A stretch of 64,000 nt of DNA from Anniella stebbinsi. Its lineage: Eukaryota > Chordata > Lepidosauria > Squamata > Anniellidae. The DNA lies in contig JARDYH010000002.1 in the NCBI GenBank assembly GCA_029215795.1, positions 66,503,001-66,567,000 of the forward strand. Reading direction: 5' to 3'. The notes beneath the pieces were generated by a model. That model had not been told where the DNA came from, did not search any database, and was given only the letters and a program-made list of their open reading frames with translations. The position numbers were made by a program, and so were the translations under genes. Positions 45,405 through 57,075 of the stretch are shown here, in pieces (within the stretch, counting starts at the first letter, position 1; each line of letters starts with the position of its first letter).

Positions 45405-45515
45405 CTTTTTTGAAATACAACTCTGACCAGCCCCAACCAGTATGGGCAATGGACAAGGATGATGGGAGTTGTAATACAAAGCATCTGGAGGTCACCAGGT
45501 TGAGGAAGGCAGCCT
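45405..45515. mobile_element. Palindromic hAT-like MITE fragment
   Basis: Phrases ATACAACTCTGACCAGCCCC and GATGGGAGTTGTAATAC are inverted, followed by CACCAGGTTGAGGAAGGC. It abuts the CR1 coding remnant and explains the foreign N-terminal residues of the open frame that spans both. Confidence 0.6.
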
Positions 45516-45889
45516 TAACATAGGAAGGAATTCTGTTAATGTGTCCTTATTGCATTGAGAATTAGCTTGTTGGTGCTCGGTGGTATATGGACACCAGCAG
45601 GACATGAATTAGTTCATGTATAACTGACAAATCTATGCATGCTAAGCATTTGAGGCAGAAGATCAAATAGGGACAATACAACTCCATACACAGGATTCAA
45701 GGATGGGGAATGATGGGAATTGCAATCCAATACATCTGGGGAGAGCAAAGATGGGGAGACTAGCCTATACCATGTGGTGATTCAACAGGCTCAAAGTGCA
45801 AAACATCAGCAGAGTGTAGAGACAAACCTGAAGATAAGATACACAATGGCATTGTTTTATAAAACCTTGGATAACGTAGAACTTATCTT

Positions 45890-46245
45890 GGGTCCCCTCT
45901 ACAAGGATTCGCTTTTGCGCCTGGTTAGCCGATTATGCGCATAATTGCAAAAGCACATTTACACCTAATACCTCTGCACAAGAGGCGGCAAGAGGCGGCG
46001 AAGCGCATTAAGGGATGACCAAAATGTGCCTTACAAGTAGTTAATGCGCATAATCACTTGTTCACATAGTCAAAATGCGCTTAATGGCTGGAGCAAAATA
46101 AAACTCGCTGTTTAACGCGCATTCGATAATGCGCATAATCGGAGAGATAACGCGCCTCTACGCCTGATTTGCGCTCCGTTCTTGTAGAGGTAAATTTTTT
46201 AAAGCGCCTTGAAAGAGCTTTAAACCTCTCTTGTAGAGGCAGCCC
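45890..46245. mobile_element. MITE rich in TGCGCA palindromes, second copy
   Basis: Relative of 1169-1523 in opposite orientation, about 356 bp. It begins GGGTCCCCTCTACAAGG, ends GTAGAGGCAGCCC and carries repeated AATGCGCAT-type motifs throughout. A clean target duplication is not visible. Confidence 0.75.
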
Positions 46246-46914
46246 TGTACTCTGGGATGCTTGCGGCAGGAGGTTCTTTGGGTTTCATAATTAGTTGAGA
46301 ACCATGATGCTTTCAGATTCCCATCTGCAAATTGGAACACAACACAAATAAGACTGAAATGCTGATTTAGTTGTAAGCATATGGACATTCTTGAACAGAA
46401 GGGCTAAGGTAACAGAAAATATTAATTTATTGCTCGTTTTCTCCTAACATGCTGAGTGAAAATACACTGTATTTGTTTTTATTAAAGAAAGGTAATAGGA
46501 TCAACACTTTTTAAAGCCTCCTCCTGCCCCCCACCCCTTCACCACTATCTAAGATCTAAGCAACAATAGGCTGGTTTTTGTTGTTTTTTACTACCAGGTT
46601 TGTCTAACTTTATTTTCCATTAAGAACCTGATAGCATGGCACTCATTCTGAAATAAATTAGGGTTTCACTAAATCATTAGGGTTTGGTTCCCCTGTTGTA
46701 ATATTATTGATTTTACCGTTAACAAGCAGAAAGTGCTAATCAATATCATAAAATGGTTTAATTGGTTATTGGTTGCTTTGGATGGTTACGTTGCTTTCCG
46801 GAATGGGGTACCCACCAGTCAGGATACATCAAAGCAATGCCTTCATATGGCTTTTTATTTCACATCTAATTTCAGTGTAGGAAATTAGCTGTTCATGTGA
46901 ACATAAGCAGAGCC
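46246..46914. other. No gene recognised
   Basis: AT-rich sequence without an identifiable repeat or domain. Confidence 0.4.
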
Positions 46915-47110
46915 CTGTTAGATCAAAGCAAAGGCTCATTTAGTTTATCATCATGTTTCCCACAGTTGCCAATGGGAGACCTTGTTATTGCTACCTAGCC
47001 ACGGGTTGTTATTTGATTGGTATATTGCTTTTGAATGTCCAGGTTGCACATAGCTCTTATGACTAGTGGCCACTGATAGACTTATATTCTATAATTTCAT
47101 AATCCTCGTT
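46915..47110 (-). mobile_element. CR1-type LINE 3' UTR fragment
   Basis: It starts GTGAACATAAGCAGAGCCCT and follows 44815-45010 in order (GATCAAAGCAAAGGCTC, then GTTGCCAATGGGAGACC). Diverged. Confidence 0.65.
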
Positions 47111-47321
47111 TAAAACCCTTGATGAAGGCAAATGACATAAATCACCTTGCAAATGTCAAATTAGAGAGTAGCATATATAAAAAGTCATGAACAAAAAAGT
47201 ATGAGCTAGTCCTAATGGCAGAATAACACATTACCTTGGTAAATACATGTTCCCAAACTTAAATGTGGGGTGAGTATTTGCAGGGGAGAATTTAGAGGGG
47301 ATTCTTGGGCAAATTAATTAT

Positions 47322-47474
47322 TAGGGCTGTGCAGTGCTTCTGTTCCGAATCCTGAATCCAAGGCGAGGTGGGGTGATTTGGAAGATCCAGAAACAGATCT
47401 GAAGTGGGTTCGGCTGGATTTGGGAGGTCCAAATTGGGATCCAAAGTGAATCAGGAGGTCTGTGCACAGCCCTA
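47322..47474. mobile_element. Small hAT-like element related to the GATCGG family
   Basis: 153 bp with ends TAGGGCTGTGCA and TGCACAGCCCTA. It has a perfect 8-bp duplication TTAATTAT (47314-47321 and 47475-47482). The ends differ by one base from the large copies, and the interior contains GAATCC/GGATCC phrases but no palindrome array. It may be an ancestral or deletion form. Confidence 0.9.
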
Positions 47475-47641
47475 TTAATTATTCTGAAAAAATCCATTGA
47501 AAAATCCATTAAATAATAAAAATAATATAACTCTTCCTCGAACTATTGCTTCTCTGCTACAAATTCCTCCATTTTGGCTTATATTTAGTCTTACTAGGAA
47601 AAAAAGATGAAGAAGGAAATTTTGATGGAGATTTGGCAGCT

Positions 47642-47654
47642 GGGGGGGGGGGGG
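47642..47654. repeat. Poly-G run
   Basis: Thirteen consecutive G residues. Confidence 0.9.
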
Positions 47655-47754
47655 AATTAAACATCTTTTACCATATCCACCGCAAATGCCCACTCTCACA
47701 TTCACAAAATACGGCATGCAGGCAATTGGCAACCCATAATAAATACGTGTCATT

Positions 47755-47855
47755 ATTATTCATTATTTGTGGCATTTATATACTGCTTAATATAATAAAG
47801 TTGCTCAGTGGTTCACAGTATTAAAATGCAATATTAAAAAACAGCATTAAAAACA
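47755..47855 (-). mobile_element. LINE 3' tail remnant
   Basis: Plus-strand phrase TTATATACTGCTTAATATAA followed by GTTGCTCAGTGGTTCACAG is the reversed 3' end typical of L2-type LINEs (compare 25360-25410). Confidence 0.55.
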
Positions 47856-49374
47856 CTTTCAACTATGTACTTCCACCTTCAGTCTTGCAGTTGGACATCC
47901 TCTTCTTTTATACTTTTCACAGTTCATATAATGAAATAAACTCTTTCTTACAGGTAGCTACTGCCCAATCTGAGAAGCTACTACAAGATTGTAAATTGCT
48001 GTTAACGTGACTGCAAAACTACATTTTCTCATGTTGCAGTAGTGCAAAGAGCATGCTGTGCTGGCATAGACCTTTGCACAGCATTCTGCCAGTAGCAAAG
48101 AGCCAGGACCAATGGCAGCTTCTGTGAATGATATACTATGCTCATTGATGCTAACTGAAGTCATGGCTGACAGTGTGACCATCTCAACAATAAATAAACA
48201 GAACTTTTGCTTGCTGGGCTCAAATCATTCTTCTACGCACTTGACATAGTGATGGTGCAGTTAATACCACCATGCAGGTCTTACTATTATTAGTTTTCAT
48301 AGAATAGTTTCTGCCTTATTCCACAAACCAATATTAATTGTGCACACAGAACATTATTTATGGCATTTGCTGCCACAAGTTGTGGTGATGATGATCACTG
48401 GTGCCTGCTTGTGTCTTCCCAGTTCCCCCTGATTTCCCACTTATACAGCAGTCTCCACCCCATATCCCAAACCTTTGCTTGGGGTCCTCCAAGTCAGGAG
48501 AAGGTTTTGGAAGGGTGGCTGCAGTGAGGAGGAAGGGGAAGAGAGTGCCCTTTGGATATGAGTGTCCATTGAGTATGACCCACCTAGTGCTTTTCAGCAG
48601 AGCCAATTTGCTCATTTCCAAATCATGTGTGACCAAGTGATGAGAGGAATCAAGAGATATTATGGACACATGTCAAGAAACCTCTAGATTTCTCTTTCTT
48701 AGAAATCAGAAAGAGCATTCCACATTAAGATGGTATTCAACAAATACTTGATCTTTCTATTCAAAGGTTTAACATTTTTCTTCTGGTCTCCCATAAAGCT
48801 CTCTGGATTTTAGAATGACACATTCCAATAAACATTAAATAGCTTTGCCCTCTTGAACACCTGCTTATTGGACGATTGTGTTTCAGATGTCTTTTTATGA
48901 CCTGAAAAGTAATGCCCACTATAGAAGCTCTTGGAAATGTGATTAAAATTAAGAGCCTATCAGCATTTTCATTATGAATCTTGATTTCAAGGGGTTTATA
49001 GCTGTGGCTTTTCAAAATGCACCAATATGAACCTTGGGAATACAGTGCAAGCTGTTCTTGGCTTTTTCATGTCCAACAAATCAGAGTTTCAGTTGTTTCA
49101 GATGCTATTTCCCTCACACTGTAAACATTTTCTCTTCTAGAAAGGCATTTGAATTTACAGGCAATTGCTCCCATGTGTGGGTTTGTTTTCTTTTATTGAA
49201 ACGTTTCAAATAAATGCTTTTAATAGAATTTTAATATGTATTTGCAAACAAACATCTGCATCTGTTTAGAAATAATTCAATTGTGCTAGAAGAAAATGCT
49301 TGTTATTTTTGATTAATGATCACATAAAGCTCTTCACCCATTGTTCTGGATTATTTTTGCAAGTTTTTTAAAAA
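47856..49374. other. No gene recognised
   Basis: No repeat family or exon structure could be assigned. Confidence 0.4.
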
Positions 49375-49617
49375 TAATTTATTTCATTTCATTTCATACA
49401 TTTTAAACTACCACACTATAGCCAAAGTTCTCTGAGCAGTTTTCAAAAAAATAAATGGTAATATAATAGCATAATATAAAACCAACTACATACAAAGAAA
49501 TAAACCAATTTTAAACAATCAACAATAAAAATCCCAGGACCTGTAAAAACCTTATCATATGCTATGAAGTCCCTAGGAGTAGAAGAAAATCTTAACGTGA
49601 TGCTGAAAACATAACAA
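49375..49617 (-). mobile_element. L2-type LINE 3' end, left part of a SINE-interrupted copy
   Basis: The segment follows 25360-25600: ATTTCATTTCATACA tail, CCAAAGTTCTCTGAGCAG, then AACGTGATGCTGAAAACATA. The copy resumes at 49853. Confidence 0.75.
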
Positions 49618-49852
49618 TATTTATTTATTTATATATATCCTGCCTTTGTTCCTTCAAGGAACCCAAGGAACATAACCTTCCTCCTCTCCATTTTTATCCT
49701 CACAACAAGAACCCTGTGAGGTAGGTTGGGCTGAGAGTCTGTGACTGGCCCAAAGTCACCCAGTGGGTTTCCATGGCCGAGTGGGGACTAGAACCGAGAT
49801 CTTCCAACCCCCAGTCCAACACTTTAGCTACTACACCACACTGGCTCTCGGG
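49618..49852 (-). mobile_element. Full-length tRNA-derived SINE inserted in an L2-type LINE
   Basis: The reverse complement is the SINE of 5530-5764. It reads GAGAGCCAGTGTGGTGTAG at the head, CCCCACTCGGCCATGGAAAC in the body, and ends in (AAATA)n at the low-coordinate side. It sits between the two parts of one LINE copy, which dates it after the LINE. Confidence 0.82.
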
Positions 49853-49985
49853 GATGTTGGCATCAGGGAACCTCACTGAAGAAAGCATTCCATTATTGGA
49901 TGACCATCACCGAGAAAGTCCTCTCCCGTTGCCATCCTCTGAACTTCCCTGAGAGGAAGCACTTGGAGGAAGGCAGATGATGATC
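49853..49985 (-). mobile_element. L2-type LINE, right part of the SINE-interrupted copy
   Basis: Continues with GATGTTGGCATCAGGG, CATTCCATTATTGGATGACC and CTCTCCCGTTGCCATCCTC, in register with 25610-25700. Confidence 0.75.
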
Positions 49986-50623
49986 ACGTGATCTTATTAG
50001 GAACCCAATTAGTGGGTTCCTAATTGGCTGCTAGAAGTATTTGTTTCACCTGTGTATTTTTCCCTAGCCAGACTTTTCTCTAAATTTTGTAGCTCCTTAA
50101 TTCCACAACTCAGTAGGTGCCACCATATGTGTACATGGTGATGATATGACTCTCTTTTCCTATCACTTGAAATTGGTTAACATCATTATCCTCATCATTG
50201 CATACAAAAATTTGTTGTTCATGGTGGTAGACTGTATGATAACCTTCTGTGATGGTGTCGAACTGCCTGGTAAATTGTGGGCTCTTGCACATTACTATAC
50301 ATGGAAGAAAAAATGGCTGATTAATTTGCATTTGTTCTTTACTTCAGATGGTGCTTTTGTTCTAAAAGGAAACTTGTATATCTTTCCCATGAGGAAGATA
50401 AAGAAACTCCGTGGGATATAGCCAATGGTGACTTTGCACTAGTGGAAAGTCCTCATGCTCTTGTGTGGCAAGACATCCAATTTTCACCAATCCTCTTTAC
50501 CTTTCCACAGCAAGTTTTCGGAGTGTACAGGGGACTACAATGAGTAAGAAGAATTGGAAACAATTGGATGCTCAGCCTCACACTAACGTGTTTTATGACA
50601 GCATGCAGCAAACATGTGCAGTC
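49986..50623. other. No gene recognised
   Basis: A small palindrome at 50009-50030 (AACCCAATTAGTGGGTT) is the only structure seen. Confidence 0.4.
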
Positions 50624-50765
50624 ATGGGTTGGATCCAGACAAATGTAGCATTAGAAAAATGAGAGTCTGAGCAAAGTTGAGCTTGACAGGTTAACTCTTC
50701 CCTAACTTAGATGAAACCCATTGAAAAAATCGATTGATTTCAATGGTATGATTGGCTGGGTCAAA
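50624..50765. mobile_element. Degraded copy of the GGGTTGGATCCAGA MITE
   Basis: The left end GGGTTGGATCCAGACAAATG is preserved. The inner GAAACCCATTGAAAAAATCG and GATTTCAATGG phrases match 37585-37722. The right end is eroded (GGCTGGGTC). Confidence 0.6.
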
Positions 50766-51269
50766 CTCAATATATCTCCCATAAGCTCCCGTTAAATATA
50801 AAATAATGTGATGCAAAAAGCAGCAGTGTGAGTGTTTGGGGCATTTGCTTTTTATGCTACATACTGTTGATCCGTTTTGAGTGTCAAAGGTAATTTTTTT
50901 CCCCAAGTGTTAAGGTAAAGTTAGGTAATGAAACTGATAAGAGGTTATGACTCCATACTTTGCTTGAGACTTGTCTGCTTTAGCTCCTATGAAAATTTCC
51001 TATTTTCTTGCTGATCACTAATGTTAGAAACACAACGTGGCACAGATGGAAACAGGTGAGAGATTTACATGGTTTTTGTGACTGATATCAAGAGCGAGGT
51101 CCAACAGGTGCCCATAACACTTTCTCATCCAAATTCTAGAAAGCAATCCTTATCTGGGGAAAGAATAGTTTAATCTTAGCAACCATATACCGTATTTTCT
51201 GGCGTATAAGACGACTTTTTAACCCAGGAAAATCTTCTCAAAATTCAGGGGTCGTCTTATACGCCAGGT

Positions 51270-51772
<503 letters not shown>

Positions 51773-52130
51773 ATGGCGGAGAAGCGCACGCCGCGGCTGC
51801 TGCTGCTCCAGAAGTCCCTCTCCGTGTCATCGTCCTTGTCGTCGTCGTCCTCTTCAGCCGAGTCTGGCGCTGACAGTCCCGGAGGCGGCGGCGGCGGCTC
51901 CTCTTCCTCCAACTCCTCCTCCTGCAGCCGGGCCGGGCCTGGGCCGCCACCTCCTCCCGCCTCTTCTTGCAAAGCCGCGGAGGTCTCGGCCGAAGAAAGT
52001 CCTGTGAAGCGAGCGGGGAACGAGCAGGGAGAAGGGCAGAGCCAGCGGGCCCTGGCAGCTGCCGCCGCTGCCTCCTCTCCCTATCACTACCATCACCACC
52101 ACTACCACCAAAAAAATAAAATAAAAAAAG
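51773..52130 (+). pseudogene. Captured first coding exon of an unidentified host gene
   Basis: The frame opens at ATG 51773 in the context CCCAGATGGCGG and runs 119 codons to AAAG at 52130, followed at once by GTAAGC, a good 5' splice site (phase 1). The N-terminus reads MAEKRTPRLLLLQKSLS. Ser-rich, Gly-rich, Pro-rich, Ala-rich and His/Tyr-rich runs follow and the exon ends KNKIKKG. Such runs are typical of N-termini of nuclear or ubiquitin-pathway regulators, but I do not recognise the parent gene. There are no stops. The frame upstream is also open, so the exact start is inferred from the Kozak-like context. It has no downstream exons here, so it is a fragment, not a functional gene. Confidence 0.55.
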
Positions 52131-52240
52131 GTAAGCGCGCCGCCGCCCCCTCCCCCCTGCCCCCCTCCCCTGCCCCCTGGAAAGAAGTGGAAAGAAGTGA
52201 CTTAACTTTGGAAAGAAATGGAAAGAAGTGACTTTGGTGT
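52131..52240 (+). other. Start of the captured intron, with GGAAAGAAGT repeats
   Basis: After GTAAGC the sequence is C-rich with CCCCTCCC runs, then four diverged GGAAAGAARTG units at 52178-52230, then the AT-rich right flank of the transposon. The C-rich start resembles sequences after GGTAAG in copy C at 40474 and 40917. Confidence 0.5.
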
Positions 52241-52356
52241 GCGTTGGAGGAGGGGTAGTCTTATAAGGCAAATATATCCCAAACTCTATATTTTAACTGG
52301 AAAAGTTGGGGGTCGTCTTATACGCCCAGTCGCCTTATACGCCGGAAAATACGGTA

Positions 52357-53092
52357 CTTAAATCCGAATGAATTTCTTTGAGAAAAGATATCTGTGTTGA
52401 TCCTGTGGAACAAATAAACACCAAGTATACTTTCTTTATTATAAAGTGATTGTTTACTCTTTAATGAAGAAGATACTATGAAGTGTTTTTATGAAGATGC
52501 TATCGCTCAAATAGTCACATGATACAATGCATCTTCCTAAACATGTAAGTCAGTGATGAAGTGCTGAAATTATCTGAGAATGGAAGATGCACACACAGGC
52601 AGAATGAAACTCAGAACTGTAGGCATCAATAGATATCACTTGCTTACAAATAAAATCTTATGCTTTTTTTTTTAATGAAACCCAACAGAATCCAGTTATG
52701 CCAAATGGAAAATATTTTGCAATAACAAACATTTTCTCCCCCAATCTTACCTCAGTTCAATATGGATTCCCTCCAGCAACTGTGACAGGAGAGGGCATTC
52801 AACCAAACTTTTATCTCCCCCACTCCCAACTTAAAATAAATGGCCCCAGTAAAATCTTGGCATATCTTCAGTGAGGTAGAAATAGCAGCTTTATTTTTAA
52901 AAAATACAACTTTGGAGCTATAAATCTAACTATATGTTTTTCTTCTCACCATTCTATCTATAGTGCTCATTCTATTTCATTTGTTCCGTGTGAAATTAAT
53001 ATTCAACTAGAATCTCAGTGTGGGTTATCAGGAATTATCTTGGTCAGGATTTTCCAGAAAAAGATATACACCAAAGTACAATTCAACATTAT
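52357..53092. other. No gene recognised
   Basis: AT-rich, no repeat family assigned. Confidence 0.4.
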
Positions 53093-53100
53093 ATTATATT

Positions 53101-54636
53101 TAGGGATGTGCATGGACCCCCCGGATCGGATTGGGGCCTCCGATGTCCTGGATCGGTTTGGACAAAATCGGAGGTCCCTCGGATCAGAATTGGACCCGAT
53201 CCCGATCCGAAAATCGGATGTCCGATTTTCGGATCGGCCACCATTTTGGGTGTTTTCGCCATAGGCTTGCATTGGGGGAAAGAAAGCTTTCCCCCAAGGC
53301 AAGCCTATAGGGAAAACATGGCGGTGGGTACGTGAGTGGGGCCCTAACTCCCCCCTCCCTGTCCCTCCCCCACTCGTGCTCCTTACCTGCTGGGGCCATC
53401 CACTACCATCCGCTGGCGCCTGCGGGTGCCAGCAGATGGCAGTGGACAGCCCCGACAGGTAAGCCCCCTCCTCCCCCTCTCGCTCCTTACCTGCCGAGGC
53501 CGTCCACTGCCTTCCACTGCCATCCACTGCCTTCCGAGGCCATCCACTGCCTTCACCCGGCGCACTACTGAGAGGCAGGCCGTGAAGCCTGTTTCTCAGT
53601 AGATTGCAGCACCGGAGGGAAGCGGCCGCCCCGGTAGGTAACTGGTGCTCCTCTCCTGCCTCCCTACTCGCGCTCCTTACCTGCTGGGGCACCTGCTGCT
53701 GTCTGCTAGTCTAATCTACTGAGAAACAGGCTTTGCGGCTTAGTTCTCAATAGAGCGCCAGGGGATCATCACCTGGAGCTCTACTGAGAACCAGGTCGCG
53801 AAGCCTGTTTCTCAGTAGATTCAACCAATGGGCGGCAGCAGATGGCAGCAGACGCCCCAGCAGGTAAGCCCCCTCCCCCTCCCTCATGCTCCTTACCTGC
53901 CGGGGTGTCCACTTCCCTCTGGTGCTTGGATCTACTGAGAAACAGGCTTCGTGGCCTGCCTCTCAGTAGCGCACCAGGTGATGACGTCATCACCTGGCGC
54001 ACTACTGAGAGGCAGGCCGCAAAGCCTGCTTCTCAGTAGAGATGTGCACTGGAGGGAAGCGGACGCCCCAGCAGATAAGTTGGGGGCCCTCCCACCTCCC
54101 CCGTCGTGCTCCTTACCTGCTGGGGCGTCCGCTTCCCTCTGGTGTGCGTCTCTACTGAGAAACAGGCTTCGTGGCCTGCCTCTCAGTAGCGCGCATCACC
54201 TGGCGCGCTACTGAGAGGCAGGACGCGAAGCCTGTTTCTCAGTAGAGATGTGCACCGGAGGGAAGCAGACGCCCCGTCAGGTAAGTTGGGGGCCCTCCCG
54301 CCTCCTGCCCCTCGCACTCCTTACTTGCCGGGGCCATCTGCTGCCGGATGGTAGTGGATGGCCCCGGCAGGTAAGCCCTCTCCCACCCCTCGCGCTCCTT
54401 ACCTGCCGGGGCCGTCCACTGCCAATGGCAGCGGATGGCCCTGGCAGGTAAGGAGTGCGAGGGGCGGGAGGAGGTCCGATCCTCTGATCTTATCCGAACC
54501 GGATCGGGTCCTTCCGGACTGGTTCGGATCAGATCAGATGATCCAGTTGTGGGGATCAGAAATCAGATAATTGTATCTGATTTCCCCCGGATTGGGTCCG
54601 GATCATGGATCGGACCCAATCCGGTGCACACCCCTA
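53101..54636. mobile_element. GATCGG palindromic hAT-like element, copy D (1,536 bp)
   Basis: Ends TAGGGATGTGCATGG and TGCACACCCCTA, perfect 8-bp duplication ATTATATT (53093-53100 and 54637-54644). The hairpin-bearing end is on the left (53229-53325; CCATTTTGGG..CATAGGCTTGC and inverse). The interior is a chain of palindromes with CTACTGAGAAACAGGC arms (about 53565-53600, 53715-53820, 53930-54035, 54150-54245). They are linked by segments starting CAGGTAAG and ending CTTACCTGC (for example CAGGTAAG near 53456, 53860, 54279, 54369 and 54446). Frames up to 225 codons cross it but are produced by the palindromes. There is no transposase. Confidence 0.92.
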
Positions 54637-54644
54637 ATTATATT

Positions 54645-55604
54645 CCTATTCATTTTCTGCAACAATTAAGCTGATGAATTTAGTAACATTTTATATGTTC
54701 AAAGATCCAATGTATATGAGCCCTTTTCAAGGGGGAGGGCAAAATCACCACCAGATGACTTTTCTGGGAAAGTGGTTAGTCTAAAGCTTATCAGTGTAAC
54801 CACTGAGAACTACTGGTGGGGTGATAGTGGTGGAAGAACCACCACTTCCTAGGTCCTGCTGGCTAATACCACCCAGGATGGAAGAGGGCATTATTTTTCC
54901 TTTCCCCACCTCCCATTGCCTCCAATGTAAGGGAATTTACCATGACAGCTCTTGGGCTGGCATAGTTTTTGGCGCTGTTTGGGCACACATCAGGATGCCT
55001 AGGGTCAGGTTCTTAGCCACCCAGACCCCCAAATCACCCCATTCCCCCCATTGCTGGGGGGCATCCACAGCAGCAGAAAGCTCAGACACTTTTCAGGGAG
55101 GTCTTCCAAAGGCAGGCTTCCTCTCTATAGGGAAAGTCTATAGTAGCCTATGACCCACAGGTTGACCTCCCAGAGAGACCATAGGATGGCAGGCTTAAAA
55201 CCCTACAGTCACTGCAAAAAGACAATTATTTTGAAAATAATAAAGATCAGGACCATGACGGGGACTTAATTTTTTTTACAGTAAGTTTACAACAATGCTA
55301 GGGGTTTAATAAATTGTGATTCATTCTTCTGCATACTTCATTTCTTGGATCACCCCTCAAATCCATTTGCTATTCCTTGAACAAAAGGCACAGTTCCGCA
55401 CTTCCTTTCTCCCTTCCTTAATTCCATTAACACAACAGTTACTTCCTCTTTCTTTTGTTCTTTTCTGACCCCAGTACTTTGCTCCTTTCCCCACACTTTC
55501 TCTCACAAACATCTTACATCACCAAGTACTTGCCACCCCTTATTCATATAGGCACTAAAGCAGATTAGAATCTCAACTTCATTAATGGAGGCATGGGACA
55601 TACT
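54645..55604. other. No gene recognised
   Basis: Moderate GC with pyrimidine-rich parts near 55320-55530. No assigned repeat or exon. Confidence 0.4.
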
Positions 55605-55675
55605 GACTTGCAATGATGGGAGTTGTAGTCCAACACCTTTGGAGGGCACCAGGTTGGGGAAGGGCTGCTCTAACC
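55605..55675. mobile_element. Fragment of the common hAT-like MITE
   Basis: It reads GATGGGAGTTGTAGTCCAAC followed by GGAGGGCACCAGGTTGGGG, one arm of the family at 11505-11775. Confidence 0.65.
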
Positions 55676-55744
55676 AAAAAAAGAGAAGTAGGTGGCCCTA
55701 AGTTGTTCATTATCAGTTTTCCACAGTGAATAGAGTTAGCGACT

Positions 55745-56862
55745 CTATTCACAGCCATAAATAAATTTGGCCAAGTTCCCCAGGATTGGCGGAAGACAGT
55801 AGTCATCCCTATATATAAAAAGGGTTCGAGGTCAGATCCACACAGCTATAGACCTATAAGCCTCTTGTCTGTAGTAGGAAAATTGTATGCCAATACCGTA
55901 AGGATTAAACTTAATGACTGGATTTCTGATAAAACAATATTGAGCAGCGAACAGATAGGGTTCAAGACAGGATGTTCTACATATGATCATTGTATTGTTC
56001 TGACTCACTTGGCCCATAAATATATGACACCAAAAGGAAGCAAATTATTTACCGCTTTTATTGATTTAAAGGCGGCCTTTGATTCCATCTCACGCCTCAT
56101 ATTGTGGAACAAATCAGAACAACTGTCAATAGAACCAAGATTACTCTTTTTAATAAAAACACTCTACCATAACACAACTGCCCAGGTTAGATGTAGTAAA
56201 TCAGGCCACCTCACCAATGAGTTTGCTACTACTCGTGGTGTCAGACAAGGATGTGTGATGGCACCAATCTTATTTAATTTATACCTAGCCAACCTTCCAG
56301 ACTCATTGGCTATAATACAATCGCATCCTCCAAAGATCGGCTCAACGGCTCAACGAGAGTAAACATACTTCTTTATGCCGATGATGCGGTGCTGATTTCC
56401 CAAACTCAACTGGGACTAAAGAGGCTCCTAAAAGGATTTGCTGAATATTGTGATAAGAATAGATTGACCATTAATAACCAGAAATCTAAAGTGCTTGTTT
56501 TTTCGAAGTCTAGGGTTAGATATCAGTGGACCATGGGAGGTAGCAGAATTGAACAGGTGGGTTTTTATAAGTACCTGGGAGTATGGTTCCAAGAGAACAT
56601 GAAATGGAGTGTGCAAGGCAAGAAGGCTAAAGCAAGAGCTGAACAGACGATAGGGGCTCTTATCCGCTTTTTTTACCAAAAGGGGGGCAAGTATATACCG
56701 GCTGCGATCAGGGTATATAGGGCAAAGCTGGTTTCCCAGGTTCTTTTTGGGGCTCCAGTTTGGTTCCCACTCTCCAAGATATCTCTGGAGGGGGTTCAGT
56801 CACTTTTTCTCAGATTGATACTGGGTGCCCCAAGATGCGTGTCCGGTGCATTTTAAATATTC
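55745..56862 (+). pseudogene. Reverse transcriptase fragment of a third non-LTR LINE lineage
   Basis: RT motifs run in order: VPQDWRKTVVIPIYKKG (about 55765), SYRPISLLSVVGKLYA, FIDLKAAFD, RGVRQGCVMAPILFNLYL, then after a frameshift between about 56320 and 56365 LLYADDAVLIS (catalytic YADD at 56374-56385). Downstream is the thumb-like region KYLGVWFQENMKWS and QTIGALIRFFYQKGGKY. It differs from both the L1-type and L2-type enzymes here. The phrase style suggests a Vingi-, R4- or I-like lineage, which I cannot decide by eye. It is truncated at both ends (no endonuclease, no 3' UTR) and the right end abuts a foldback fragment. Confidence 0.8.
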
Positions 56863-57075
56863 AAGCTGTGAACCCAGCAAAGATGGGTGTTGACATGGTT
56901 TAAAAAAGCACCCACATTCCTAAACAACCCATGGGCTCTTAATGGGTTGTTAACTATGGCAACAACACACCCTTACTGGGTTTGGAGAACATGACAAGCC
57001 ACAGTTGTGGCTTGAATATTCACCCAGCATGTGCTGTAACTCATTGTGGTTTAAATAAGCCATAGTGAACTGTTT
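56863..57075. repeat. Foldback-family fragment
   Basis: GAACCCAGCAAAGATGGGTG and its inverse CACACCCTTACTGGGTTT lie around an inner CAACCCATGGGC..GGGTTGTTAAC. It is related to 9440-10080. Confidence 0.55.

Noticed and set aside
53015..53692. 225-codon open frame on the minus strand
   Set aside because: It lies across the edge and palindromes of the hAT-like copy D; its doubled peptide phrases reflect the inverted repeats, not a protein.
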